From NCBI GenBank assembly GCA_039029355.1, contig JBCCGI010000017.1:59917-123916 (forward strand): DNA of 64,000 nt, given 5' to 3'. Position numbers and translations under genes: made by a program. Shown here one piece after another: positions 20,145-29,128 of the stretch. Under the pieces are notes generated by a model that was not told where the DNA came from, searched no databases, and saw only the letters and a list, made by a program, of their open reading frames with translations. The stretch comes from JBCCGI01 sp039029355 (GTDB lineage Bacteria > Planctomycetota > UBA1135 > GCA-002686595). Numbering within the stretch: position 1 is the first letter of the stretch; every line of letters begins with the position of its first letter.

Positions 20145-21425
20145 CTAGTCGTAGAGCAGGAAGCGCTTGCGCGACTCGCGGAAGCGCTCCAGCTCGTCGG
20201 CCCACTCCGCCTCGATACCGGCGACGCTGCCCCCGGCGCGGATGCGCTCGAGGATGTGCTCGTTGCCCCAGTGGATCGCGAAGGGACGCCCGTCCTTGTA
20301 GAGCGCCTTGCCCGGATAGAGATCCTCGAGCGCAACCATCGCCGTCAGCGCGGTGCGCAGCGGCCGGAACGCGCGCCGGTCGGACAGGATCAGGCGCACG
20401 CCGCGCATCGGCTGGCCCTCGTGGCGGCCGTAGTAGGGCAGATAGGCGATCGGTTGGAAGCGGACGCCCGGCAGCCGCGCCGCGCTCAGCGCGCGGGCGA
20501 AGTCGCGCGCGTCGACGAAGTCGGCCGCGAGCGTCTCGAAGGGGATCGTGTAGCCGACGCCCTCGTTCACGTTCTCGGTGACGCCGCCGATCATGCCGGT
20601 GGCGACGTACACGTGCGCCTGCAGCGGGTGGGGAATGTGCGGCGAGGTCTGCACCCACGTGAGCCCCGTATCCTCCCACTGCATGCTGCGGCTCCACCCG
20701 CCGACCGGCACGACCTCGACGTCGGCGCCGATCTCGAGCTCCTCGTTGAAGAGCAGAGCCAGCTCCCCCGCCGTCATCCCGTGCACGACCGGCACCGGCC
20801 CCCAGCTGATGAAGCTCTTCCACTGCTCCTCGCGGATCGGCCCCTCGACGAGCTCGCCGCCCAGCGGGTTCGGGCGATCCAGCACGACCACCTGCACCCC
20901 GGCCTCGGCGGCGGCGTATAGGGCCTCGCCGAGGGTGGAGACGTAGGTGTACGTCCGCGAGCCGACGTCCTGGATGTCGAACAGCAGCACGTCGATGCGC
21001 GCGAGGGCCTCGGCGCTCGGGCGCTTGGAGGAGCCGTACAGGCTCTCGACCGGCAGCCCGGTCACCGGGTCGACCTCGTCGTCGACCTCGTCCCCGGCGT
21101 TCACCTCGCCCCGGATGCCGTGCTCGGGGCCGAAGAGCTGCACCAGCTCGATGCGCTCGTCGCGCGCGAGCCGGTCGGCGGTGGGGACCAGCTTGTGGTC
21201 GACACCGGAAGGGTTGGTGATCAACCCGACGCGCTTGCCCTCGACCAGCTCGATCCGCTGGGAGAGCAGGACGTCGATGCCGAGGCGTACCGCGCGGGCC
21301 TCGCCGGGCTCGGAGGCGTTCACCGCGGGCTCGCCACCACCGGAACAGGAGGCCGTCGCCGCCAGCGCCGCCGCCGCGAAGCCCGCGCGCACGCGCCGCA
21401 GGGCGTGGGACGGTTGAGCGCTCAC
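20145..21425 (-). CDS. namZ: NamZ-type exo-beta-N-acetylmuramidase (DUF1343)
   Basis: A 426-residue exported protein of the DUF1343 family, founded by NamZ, which removes N-acetylmuramic acid from the non-reducing end of peptidoglycan fragments. The lipoprotein signal is AAAALAATASC. Signatures are RVGLITNPSGVD, LFGPEHGIRG, DVLLFDIQDVGSRTYTYVST, VVLDRPNPLGG and NVNEGVGYTIPFE. It is probably periplasmic and acts in wall recycling or in use of foreign peptidoglycan. It is the last gene of the minus-strand run and converges with the polyferredoxin gene with only 7 bp between them. Confidence 0.9.
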   Translation of the reverse strand: MSAQPSHALRRVRAGFAAAALAATASCSGGGEPAVNASEPGEARAVRLGIDVLLSQRIELVEGKRVGLITNPSGVDHKLVPTADRLARDERIELVQLFGPEHGIRGEVNAGDEVDDEVDPVTGLPVESLYGSSKRPSAEALARIDVLLFDIQDVGSRTYTYVSTLGEALYAAAEAGVQVVVLDRPNPLGGELVEGPIREEQWKSFISWGPVPVVHGMTAGELALLFNEELEIGADVEVVPVGGWSRSMQWEDTGLTWVQTSPHIPHPLQAHVYVATGMIGGVTENVNEGVGYTIPFETLAADFVDARDFARALSAARLPGVRFQPIAYLPYYGRHEGQPMRGVRLILSDRRAFRPLRTALTAMVALEDLYPGKALYKDGRPFAIHWGNEHILERIRAGGSVAGIEAEWADELERFRESRKRFLLYD

Positions 21426-21432
21426 GCGGCGC

Positions 21433-22146
21433 TTAGGACGGCAGGGTCGCTTCGAAGACGATCAGGCGCTCGTAGTGCACGCCATCGCGCACGGCGTAGC
21501 TGCCGGGGATGGCCGCCATCTCGCGCAGGTAGACCGGGTCCTCGTAGTAGTACTTCCGGAAGGGCCCGTCGGTCTCGCCCACGATCCGCACGTTCATGCC
21601 GTGCTCGTCCATCAGGCGGAGGCTGCGCGGGATGTCCGCCATGCTCGACTGGATGAACACCAGCCGTCCGCCCGGCCGCACGAGCTTGTGCGCGTTCAGG
21701 ATCAGCGTGTCGATGAAGTAGCGACGGTAGCGCTTCCCCGACTTCGCGAAGGGCGGGTTGGTGATCAACACGTCGTGGGACGCGTCGGGAACGCTGGTCC
21801 AGTCCGCCACGGCGTACTCGATGGGGATCTCGACGCCGTGCTTGGTGAGGTTATGACGGGCGTTGTCGCAGATGTCCTGCTCGATCTCGGTGAGCGTCAT
21901 CCGCTTCGCGCCGCGGCGCGCGATCAGGATCGCGTGGATGCCGCAGCCGGTTCCTAGCTCGAGCACGTCCTCGCCCGTGAAGTCGAGGTGGAGCAGCATG
22001 TTCCCCAGGTGCACACCGTGCGGCGTTGGGTTCCAAACGCCCTCGGGCACATCCAGGGTCAGGTCGTGTTCCCCGAACTTGGCCGCAAAACGGACCGGGT
22101 AGAGGTTCTCTCCATGCCGCTGCTCGAGCTGCTCCGTCATCTCCAT
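21433..22146 (-). CDS. SAM-dependent methyltransferase with NPPF motif
   Basis: A 237-residue class I methyltransferase. The SAM loop is DVLELGTGCGIHAI, the acidic ribose contact TEIEQDICDNA, and the catalytic motif ITNPPF is typical of enzymes methylating amino groups (adenine N6, guanine N2 or glutamine amide). It resembles the small-methyltransferase (MTS)/HemK fold. The substrate is not evident. It starts at ATG 22146, 18 bp after the upstream glycosyltransferase stop, and ends 7 bp before namZ, so the three are probably one transcript. Confidence 0.82.
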   Translation of the reverse strand: MEMTEQLEQRHGENLYPVRFAAKFGEHDLTLDVPEGVWNPTPHGVHLGNMLLHLDFTGEDVLELGTGCGIHAILIARRGAKRMTLTEIEQDICDNARHNLTKHGVEIPIEYAVADWTSVPDASHDVLITNPPFAKSGKRYRRYFIDTLILNAHKLVRPGGRLVFIQSSMADIPRSLRLMDEHGMNVRIVGETDGPFRKYYYEDPVYLREMAAIPGSYAVRDGVHYERLIVFEATLPS

Positions 22147-22164
22147 ACAAGCTCTCCGTTTGCC

Positions 22165-23589
22165 TTAGCGCGCCCGGGCCCACTCGCGGAGCGAGAGGCC
22201 GCCAACCCAGGCGAAACCGGAGAAGAAGAGTACAAGAAAGGGCAGCGCGCCCCAAAGATCGCGTTGCACGGCCACCGCGATGCCCCAGGCAAACCAGCCC
22301 GCAAACGCGATCTCAAGGCCGGGAACGCCGCTCCAGCGCGCGCGATAGCCCGCCTTCGAGGGATCGTCGCCGCGCTTTGGCGTGCGGACGAAGGCGCCGG
22401 TTTCCCCGAAGATGCCTTCGAGCACCGCCCGCGTCTGGCTGACGCACATGCCGATTCCAAGCGAGATCGCCGCCGGAATATCACGGACCCGCGCCCACGG
22501 CGAACGGCCGATCGCGCGCTGGCTCGTCTCGTAAAAGAGCACGACCGAGAACGTGCAAAGCAGGAAGAACGTCAGGTGCCCCCAACCCGCGAAGCGCTCG
22601 TTCGCGGACAGCGTCAGCGGCAGCAGAAACGAGATCGCGAGCACGAGCGGATAGCCCGTGTTGCCCGTGAGGTGAGCCAGCGCTTCGAGCTTCACGCGCA
22701 GCGGCACGTCGGCGCGCAGGATGGTGCCCATCAGCTTGCGCGCCACCTGCACGCTCCCCTTCGCCCACCGGTGCTGCTGCGACTTGAAGGCGGCCAGGCT
22801 CGGCGGCACCTCGGCCGGCGCGGTCACGAGCGGCACGTACAGGAAGCGCCAACCCGCGAGCTGGGCGCGGTACGAAAGGTCGAGGTCTTCGGTCAGCGTG
22901 TCGTGCTGCCAGCCGCCCGCCTCCTCGATCGTCCTGCGCCGCCAAACGCCCGCCGTGCCGTTGAAGTTGAAGTACAGACCGCAGTCCGAGCGCACCGTGT
23001 GCTCGATCACGAAGTGCCCGTCGAGCAGGATCGACTGCGCCCGCGTCAGCGCGCTCTCGTCGCGGTTGTGGTGCTCCCACCGCGCCTGCACCATCCCGAT
23101 GGCGGGATCGTCGAAGCCGGGCAGGATCTCGCGCAGGAACGACGGCCGCGGCATGAAGTCGGCGTCGAAGACGCACAGGAGCTCCCCGCGCGCGCTGCGC
23201 ATCCCGTAGTCGAGCGCGCCCGCCTTGAAGCCGACGCGGTCGGGACGCCGCACCACCTTGGCGTCGACGCCCCGCGAGCGCAGCTCCTCGACCTTGCGGT
23301 CGACGATCTCACGCGTCTCGTCGGTCGAGTCGTCGAGCACCTGGATCTCCAGCCGGTCGGCCGGGTAGTCGAGCGCGCCGGCGCAGTCCAAAAGCCGCCC
23401 GACGACCGTCCGCTCGTTGTAAAGCGGAAGCTGCACCGTCACGACCGGGAGCCCGTCCCGACCCGCGGGCGCAGGGGCGTCCCTCCGCCAGCGGAAGCGG
23501 AGAATCAGCCACAGCCGGTGCACCCCGTAGAGCGCGAGGAGCGACAGGGTGGCGGCGTAGGCGGATGCGACGAGGGTGGTGGAGCTCAC
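22165..23589 (-). CDS. Processive membrane glycosyltransferase, family 2
   Basis: A 474-residue cellulose-synthase-like GT2 enzyme. There is one N-terminal membrane helix (about 8-28), then the GT-A domain with VTVQLPLYNE, VLDDSTDETREIV, the metal-binding DADF, TEDLDLSYRAQLAG, and QQHRW (the QxxRW processivity motif). At least four C-terminal membrane helices follow. It likely makes or exports a polysaccharide from the inner membrane; the sugar is unknown. Downstream genes (methyltransferase, namZ) follow closely on the same strand. Confidence 0.9.
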   Translation of the reverse strand: MSSTTLVASAYAATLSLLALYGVHRLWLILRFRWRRDAPAPAGRDGLPVVTVQLPLYNERTVVGRLLDCAGALDYPADRLEIQVLDDSTDETREIVDRKVEELRSRGVDAKVVRRPDRVGFKAGALDYGMRSARGELLCVFDADFMPRPSFLREILPGFDDPAIGMVQARWEHHNRDESALTRAQSILLDGHFVIEHTVRSDCGLYFNFNGTAGVWRRRTIEEAGGWQHDTLTEDLDLSYRAQLAGWRFLYVPLVTAPAEVPPSLAAFKSQQHRWAKGSVQVARKLMGTILRADVPLRVKLEALAHLTGNTGYPLVLAISFLLPLTLSANERFAGWGHLTFFLLCTFSVVLFYETSQRAIGRSPWARVRDIPAAISLGIGMCVSQTRAVLEGIFGETGAFVRTPKRGDDPSKAGYRARWSGVPGLEIAFAGWFAWGIAVAVQRDLWGALPFLVLFFSGFAWVGGLSLREWARAR

Positions 23590-23631
23590 GGAAGGGCGAG
23601 CAACCTATCAGACCGCCCGCGCGGACGCGCC

Positions 23632-24507
23632 CTACGAAGGACCATTGCCGTTGGGACGGTTCTCGGGGAGGAGCTGGGCCGCGAGGAACCCAACGGTCTC
23701 GCGGAGCACCTGATCTAGGACCGGCGGCACCTCGCTCAAGGGGTGCGTTGCGCCGAACGTGTGCCCCGCCCGGGGCACCCGGACCGCCCTCGCCCGCCCC
23801 GGGGCAAAGCCGGCGGCGATGCGCTCCAGCGCCTCGACCGACACCGCCTCGTCCGCCTCGCCGTGCACCAGCAGCGCCGGCGCGTCGACCCGGCCCGCCG
23901 CGGCGTGGATGTCGAGCCGCTGGGCATTGCGCTCGGCGTCCTCCAGCAGATCGAGGCCCAGCCGGTGGATCTGACCCGTGCGGGCGTTGGGGACCTCGGC
24001 GTAGCCGCGCTCGCGCCACAGCGCACACGAGGCCTCGTCCCAGCGCTTCACCGAGTCGATCGCCGCCCACAGCGCGACCCCGCGCAGACCGGGACGCTCG
24101 GCCGCGTGCAGGAGCGCCATCCCGCCCCCGCGGCTATGCCCGAAGATGGCGATCCTTTGAGGGTCGATCGAGGCCCACCTGCCCGCATCCAGCGCGTCGC
24201 GCACCGCGGCGACGTCCTCGAGCTCGCGGCTGTAGGTGTTGGCCTCGAAGCCCTCGTCGTCGTCAAAGGTCTCCAGGTCCTCCCCGACCCCGCTCCCCGA
24301 CAGGTTGAAGCACACCGCCGCCAACCCAGCCCCCGCCAGCCGGCGCGCGAGCTCGGGGAAGAACCCCCAGCGGCAGAAGCCCTTGAAGCCGTGCACCACC
24401 AGCACCGCCGGAACGGGAGCACCGGCTCCTTCCGGCAGCTCGACGTAGCCGCGGATCCGCCGGCCCGCGTCGTCGGGGCGGTCGAGGACGAAACGCTCGT
24501 GAGCCAT
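23632..24507 (-). CDS. Alpha/beta-hydrolase (dienelactone hydrolase-like)
   Basis: A 291-residue serine hydrolase. VLVVHGFKGFCRW provides the oxyanion-hole region, GHSRGGG the nucleophile elbow (Ser near 130), GEADEAVS the acidic residue, and RAGHTFG the catalytic His. The fold and length match the dienelactone hydrolase/acyl-esterase group. No signal peptide is seen, so it is probably cytoplasmic. ATG 24507 is preferred over the in-frame GTG at 24528. The substrate is unknown. Confidence 0.85.
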   Translation of the reverse strand: MAHERFVLDRPDDAGRRIRGYVELPEGAGAPVPAVLVVHGFKGFCRWGFFPELARRLAGAGLAAVCFNLSGSGVGEDLETFDDDEGFEANTYSRELEDVAAVRDALDAGRWASIDPQRIAIFGHSRGGGMALLHAAERPGLRGVALWAAIDSVKRWDEASCALWRERGYAEVPNARTGQIHRLGLDLLEDAERNAQRLDIHAAAGRVDAPALLVHGEADEAVSVEALERIAAGFAPGRARAVRVPRAGHTFGATHPLSEVPPVLDQVLRETVGFLAAQLLPENRPNGNGPS

Positions 24508-24626
24508 GCGCAGGTCGTACCTTCTCACAGGCCTCGAGCGCGAGGCCTCAGAGGCGAACCGACCCGGTTTCGTGTAGCAGCTGCGTTTGGGGAGCGGCTA
24601 CGGGCGCCCTCCCGGCCGCGCCGACC

Positions 24627-25508
24627 TCAAAAGAGCGATCCCTGCCCCTCGACGCGCACCCGGGATGCCAGGCGTGGGAACGATCGCACCACCTCGGCGG
24701 GCGCGAGCGGCGGGTCGTCGCGCAGCGCCGCCAGCAGCTCCAACGCGTTGGCCACGGCCTTGCCGGCGAAGTGGTTGTTCGTGATGGCGTAGGTCTGCTC
24801 GCGGTCGGTCGCGATCCGGCGTGTGATCCGCAGCAGCTGCTCGAGCTCCTCGTCGTCGTAGAGATAGTCGTAGCGCTCGTCGCGCCCCGCGCCCGCGCGG
24901 AACCAGGCGTCCCGGTTGCGCCCGTGCAGGCGGTGGTAGCCGATCGGCCCGATCGGGGGCGGACAGGCGGGCGGGTGGTCGGCGGCGGCGGGCAGGTCGA
25001 TCGCGGCCAGCGACCAGCCGGCTCGGTCGAGCTGCGCGAGCCAGGGCTCCTCCAGCCAGGAGAGGTGGCGCACCTCGAGCACGAGCTCCAGATGCCCGAA
25101 CCAGCCACGGATGCGCTCGAGCCGCTCCCAGGCGGCCCGCGACGCGCGGAAGGAGTGCGGAAACTGCACGAGGAGCGCCGCCAGCCTTCCGGCGGCCCGC
25201 AGCGGCTCGACCCCCGCCAGGAAGGCCTCGGCGGTCCGGTCCAGCCGCTCGCGCTCGACGCCGGCGGCGTGCGTGAAGACCTGCTCCAGCTTGGCGACGA
25301 AGCGGAACGAGGGGCGGTCGTCGACCAGCCGCACCCACCGGCGCGCGTAGTCGGCGCGCGGCGTGGCGTAGAACGAGCTGTTGATCTCGATGCAGTCGAC
25401 GTAGCGCGCGAGAAACGCCAGCGGATGGAAGCCCGCCGGCTTGCGGTCGGGGTAGACGCGGCCCTCCCAGTCGTGGTACGACCAGCCGGCCGGGCCGACG
25501 CGGATCAC
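24627..25508 (-). CDS. DUF72 family protein
   Basis: A 293-residue TIM-barrel protein of the DUF72 (YecE-like) family. It opens with RVGPAGWSYHDWEGRVYP and continues with CIEINSSFYATPR, FRFVAKLEQVFTH, LLVQFPHSFRAS and YHRLHGRN, and YAITNNHFAGKAVANALEL near the end. All are hallmark positions of the family, whose function is not established. The GTG start overlaps the stop of the acyltransferase gene by four bases, fixing the start and indicating coupling. Confidence 0.92.
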   Translation of the reverse strand: MIRVGPAGWSYHDWEGRVYPDRKPAGFHPLAFLARYVDCIEINSSFYATPRADYARRWVRLVDDRPSFRFVAKLEQVFTHAAGVERERLDRTAEAFLAGVEPLRAAGRLAALLVQFPHSFRASRAAWERLERIRGWFGHLELVLEVRHLSWLEEPWLAQLDRAGWSLAAIDLPAAADHPPACPPPIGPIGYHRLHGRNRDAWFRAGAGRDERYDYLYDDEELEQLLRITRRIATDREQTYAITNNHFAGKAVANALELLAALRDDPPLAPAEVVRSFPRLASRVRVEGQGSLF

Positions 25509-26230
25509 CAGTCGCGCTCCACGCCGAGGTGGGCGAACCCGCGCTCTTCGGCGGCCAGCATGCGGGATCGGATCTCCGCCGTGGCCTCGTCCAGCGCCGC
25601 CGGCCCGCCGCCCGCGGGCACGTGCAGCGGCTCGCCGTAGACCAGCGCCAAGCGCGCGCGCGGCTTGGGGATCGTGAAGCGGTCCCAGCTGCGAAGGCGC
25701 CAGGCGCGGTCGCAGACGAAGCCGCACGGCAACACCGGAAAGCCGGTGGCGCGAGCCAGCCAGGCCAGGCCGGCGTTCATCGAATGCCGCGGGCCGCGGG
25801 GGCCGTCCGGTGTGAGCACGACGCTCCCGCCGGCGCGCAGCTCGGCGAGGAGCGTGCGCAGGGCCCGCGCGCTCTCCTTGTTGGTCGAGCCACGGACCGC
25901 CCGCTGGCCGAAGCGTGCGAGCAGCGGAAGAACGAGGGAACCGTCGTCGGAAGGTGAAACCAAAACGCACATGTTCCGGTCTCGGTGGTGATGCAGCGCA
26001 ACCAACATCCGCCCGTGCCAAAGCGCCAGCAACCGCCCCGGCTCGCGAAAGGCCGCGTCGTGGTGCTCTTCACCGAGCACGTCGACCTTCCACGTCCGCG
26101 CCAGCAGGCGCAGCGTCCCGGGGGCGAGGACCGGAACGACCGCTGCGCCAGCCTTACGGCGCGCGATGCGATAGCGGCGCCTCCAGGGACGATCCCCTGC
26201 GGAGGAGCGGGGCGGCCGGTCTGTGTCCAC
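25505..26230 (-). CDS. Lysophospholipid acyltransferase family protein (DUF374)
   Basis: A 241-residue protein of the DUF374 branch of the LPLAT superfamily, related to LpxL-type and PlsC-type acyltransferases that transfer fatty acyl chains to lipid A precursors or glycerolipids. Motifs are LLALWHGRMLVALHHHRD with the catalytic-type His, RGSTNKESARAL, and VVLTPDGPRGPRH. GTG 26230 is chosen: it starts 16 bp after the upstream gene's stop, whereas earlier starts overlap that gene and encode a low-complexity leader. It is likely at the inner-membrane face in envelope lipid synthesis. Confidence 0.82.
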   Translation of the reverse strand: MDTDRPPRSSAGDRPWRRRYRIARRKAGAAVVPVLAPGTLRLLARTWKVDVLGEEHHDAAFREPGRLLALWHGRMLVALHHHRDRNMCVLVSPSDDGSLVLPLLARFGQRAVRGSTNKESARALRTLLAELRAGGSVVLTPDGPRGPRHSMNAGLAWLARATGFPVLPCGFVCDRAWRLRSWDRFTIPKPRARLALVYGEPLHVPAGGGPAALDEATAEIRSRMLAAEERGFAHLGVERDW

Positions 26231-26246
26231 CCCGCTCTTTCCGGGC

Positions 26247-28280
26247 TCAGAGGTCCTGGACGTCGTCTCCCGCTCCGTCCTGGTCCACCCCGTCCGGCCC
26301 CATCGACCAAAGCCGGTACGACCCGCCGCCGTCGGCCAGGGCGTAGCGGAACGGGCGACCCCACGCGTCCATCGGAAGCGCACGGGCTCCCGAGAGGAAG
26401 CCCTGCGGATAGTTGGGCGTGGACTTCAGCAGCCCGTCGAGCGAGCCCGGGTACGCGCCCGCGTCCAGCTTGTAGACGGTCAGCGACGTCCGCAGGTCGC
26501 GAAGGACCATCAGCGTATCGAGGCCGGCGTTGCCCGCGGGTTCGGGGGCCGGCGGTCTCTCCGGCTCCACGACCACGGTCCCGGACGCGACCGGAGCTTC
26601 GCCGGCGAAGACCGCCATGACGTTGGCCGTCAGACCGGCCAGGCCGACCCAGGTCTCCCAGGCGAAGCCGGCCGAGTGCCGCGTGTACATGCCGCCCTCA
26701 ACCGGGCGCTTGGTGTGCAAGGTCGCGGGCATGTGCCGCGTGAACAGCGTCGGCGCAGGCAGGTTGTTCAGGTCGAACGGCAGGTCCCCGGCGAACTGCG
26801 AGATCATCGGGCCGAAGGCGCGCGCCATCCCGAACAGCCCGTCCACCTGGGCGGCCCAGTCGACGTACATCAGCGCGGTCGAGTCCGTCGGGAACGACGA
26901 CGTGGAACGCGTCCACGGATACGAAGCAGGCGGAAGCTGGTCCTTCTCGACGCCCTGGCGCCGACGGATCTCCTTCTTCAGGCTCAGGGAGCCGTTCGTG
27001 ACGATCAGCAGGCCGTCCAGGACGGTCATGGTCGGCCGCAGGGTGCCGAGGTCGCCTAGCGACGCGACCTCATCCGGCAGCGTCATCGTGACGTACGGCA
27101 CACCCTTGTACTTCGACGCCCGCACCTTGAAGCCCTCGACGCCTTGGGCGAGCGCTTCGGCCATCGCCGTGATCTCCTCCAGCACGCCGTCCGGACTGCG
27201 GAGCTCCATCATCAGAAAGCTCTTCGGAAGCCCCAGCCCCTTGATCGGCTGCACGAACAGCACCGCGCCGGGGCCGAGCTTCGCGAACGTGTCGTTCGGC
27301 GGCACGGCAAGCGCCGCTTCGAGGTCGGCACGAACCGCCGCACCGGACCGGCCGCCGGCCGATCCGAGCGCGGCGAAGACCGCGTCGCGCAAGCCGTCGC
27401 TCTGCATCGTCGAGGCCAGCACCAGAAGCGACCCCGAGTGCACCTCGTCCAGCAGCGACGTGCGCACCGGCTCTGCGCCCAACCACGACACGGCCTCCAT
27501 CGGCCGGGTCGCGTCCGGCTGGAAGGCCTCCGTCACGAAGCGCTTTCCGGCCAGCGCCATGCGCCAGTGCATCGCGCCGGTGCCGAAGAGCGTGCGCGCC
27601 ACGGTGGCGACGCCGTCCAGCTCGGCGGCGTCGCCGGGGGGCAGAGCGGACAGCACCAGATCGGCCGGGTTGCGCAGGTGGAAGCCGCGGAGCACGACGG
27701 GGCCGCGGTCGGGCCCAAGCCTGGCCGCGCCGACCCCGGCCGCCTCAAGACTGGCCAGGTTCGGAGCGTCGCCCGCCTGCACGGCGCTCCAGCGCTCGCG
27801 GGTGAACGAGCCGCCGCCAACGAAGACGCGCGTCCCGTCGGCGTGGGTCCACATCGACTCGTGCAGCGATGCAAAGGCCTCCGCCGCTTCCGTTGCGGTC
27901 GTCGCGCTCTTCCAGTCGAGCACCAGCAGCCCACCCGGAGCCTGCTGCGCGGTGCCCGGCAGGAACGACATCGAAGCCGCGCGCGCCTCGAAGATCGCGT
28001 CGTATGCGCCGAGCTGCATCGACGGCGGCAGCGGGAGGGCCGACATCCCGGCCTTCAACAGCCCCTCCCCCGAAAGCTGGGGCATGCCCAGCACGCGCCG
28101 CAACGCCGCGACCGCCTCTTCATCCGCGAAGAGCTGCGCCATCGGCGCCTGGTCGTACGAAGCGAGCAGCGCCGGAACGTCCGGAGACTCGAGGAAGAGC
28201 TCCGCTTCGGCGGGGTGAAGCTCGACGTGGGAGGCGCCCGCCTGGAGCGCCAGACAGAGACCGAGGAAGGTTTGCATCAT
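26247..28280 (-). CDS. Large exported protein with C-terminal GspG-like domain
   Basis: A 677-residue protein. The N-terminus (MMQTFLGLCLALQAGASHVE) is a signal peptide. Residues about 20-580 are of unknown fold; MAEALAQGVEGFKVRASKYKG and TVLDGLLIVTNGSLSLKKE resemble bacterial DUF3352-like repeats only weakly. The last ~95 residues match the C-terminal half of type II secretion major pseudopilins: LDTLMVLRDLRTSLTVYKLD, AGAYPGSLDGLL, DAWGRPFRYAL, and SMGPDGVDQDGAGDD. That Asp-rich end is the calcium-binding tail of GspG. The prepilin cleavage motif is absent, so it cannot itself be a pilin. It is preceded by the 37-bp repeat array. Confidence 0.7.
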   Translation of the reverse strand: MMQTFLGLCLALQAGASHVELHPAEAELFLESPDVPALLASYDQAPMAQLFADEEAVAALRRVLGMPQLSGEGLLKAGMSALPLPPSMQLGAYDAIFEARAASMSFLPGTAQQAPGGLLVLDWKSATTATEAAEAFASLHESMWTHADGTRVFVGGGSFTRERWSAVQAGDAPNLASLEAAGVGAARLGPDRGPVVLRGFHLRNPADLVLSALPPGDAAELDGVATVARTLFGTGAMHWRMALAGKRFVTEAFQPDATRPMEAVSWLGAEPVRTSLLDEVHSGSLLVLASTMQSDGLRDAVFAALGSAGGRSGAAVRADLEAALAVPPNDTFAKLGPGAVLFVQPIKGLGLPKSFLMMELRSPDGVLEEITAMAEALAQGVEGFKVRASKYKGVPYVTMTLPDEVASLGDLGTLRPTMTVLDGLLIVTNGSLSLKKEIRRRQGVEKDQLPPASYPWTRSTSSFPTDSTALMYVDWAAQVDGLFGMARAFGPMISQFAGDLPFDLNNLPAPTLFTRHMPATLHTKRPVEGGMYTRHSAGFAWETWVGLAGLTANVMAVFAGEAPVASGTVVVEPERPPAPEPAGNAGLDTLMVLRDLRTSLTVYKLDAGAYPGSLDGLLKSTPNYPQGFLSGARALPMDAWGRPFRYALADGGGSYRLWSMGPDGVDQDGAGDDVQDL

Positions 28281-28404
28281 GGCCGCATCTCGCGCCGAGG
28301 CGAGCAAGGTCCGGGCACAGCGCCCAGGGGTTCATTTGAGACAGGAGCCTCGCCAGGGCCAAGCCCCGACGCCCGAGCCGACGCACGGGTCGTGGAAAGA
28401 AGGG

Positions 28405-28960
28405 GCGCCGCCGCGGAACAGCCGGGCGCCGCCTCGTGAGTCGCGTCGCGCGGACCAACCGAGCGCCGCCTGAAAGTCGCGCCACCGTCGACAGCCGAGC
28501 GCCGCCTCGTGAGACGCATCGCCGCGGGTCCACCGAGCGCCGCCTGAGAGTCCCGCCGTCGTCGACAGCCGGACGCCACCTTGTGAGTCGCGCCGCCGCG
28601 GATCCACCGAGCACCGCCTGAGAGTCGCGCCGCCATCGACAGCCGCACGCCGCCATGTGAGTCGCGCCGCCGCGGATCCACCGAGCACCGCCTGAGAGTC
28701 GCGCCGCCATCGACAGCCGCACGCCGCCTTGTGAGTCGCGTCGCCGCGGGTCAACCGAGAACCGCCTGAGAGTCGCGCCGCCATCGACAGCCGCGCGCCG
28801 CCTCGTGAGTCGCGTCGCCGCGGGTCAACCGAGAACCGCCTGAGAGTCGCGCTCCGCCGTGGAACAGCCGTGCACCGCCTTGTGAGTCGCGACCTCGCGG
28901 GCCAACCGGACGCCGCCTGAGAGTCGCACCGCCAGGGTCCGGCCAGGCGCCGCGGAAGAC
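28405..28960. repeat. 37-bp tandem array with 74-bp higher-order period
   Basis: About fifteen consecutive units of 36-40 bp (mostly exactly 37) fill most of the gap between two minus-strand genes. Units alternate between two diverged types: one contains GCGGGTCAACCGAGAACCGC and ends CTGAGAG, the other contains ATCGACAGCCGCACGCCGCC and ends TTGTGAG or similar, giving a 74-bp period. All begin near TCGCG(C/T)CGCC. Because 37 and 74 are not multiples of three, any reading frame shifts from unit to unit, so it is unlikely to be protein coding. The rest of the gap (28281-28404 and 28961-29128) shows no gene. Confidence 0.85.
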
Positions 28961-29128
28961 CGTGTCCCCGCGGTCTAGCCGGAGCGAAGCCCGCGTCACG
29001 AACAAGGGCGCGAAGCAAGTGGCCATGGCGCGCCCGGGTTCAGAGCCGGGCCGCGCGGGTCGTCCCCGGCGCGGCCGATCGGCCACGCCGCGGGGACGGC
29101 GCGGCCGGGACGCGGGCATCGAGGGTGC

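Noticed and set aside
28405..28960. CRISPR array
   Set aside because: The would-be spacers are themselves copies of a second repeat type, so there are no unique spacers, and no cas gene is present.
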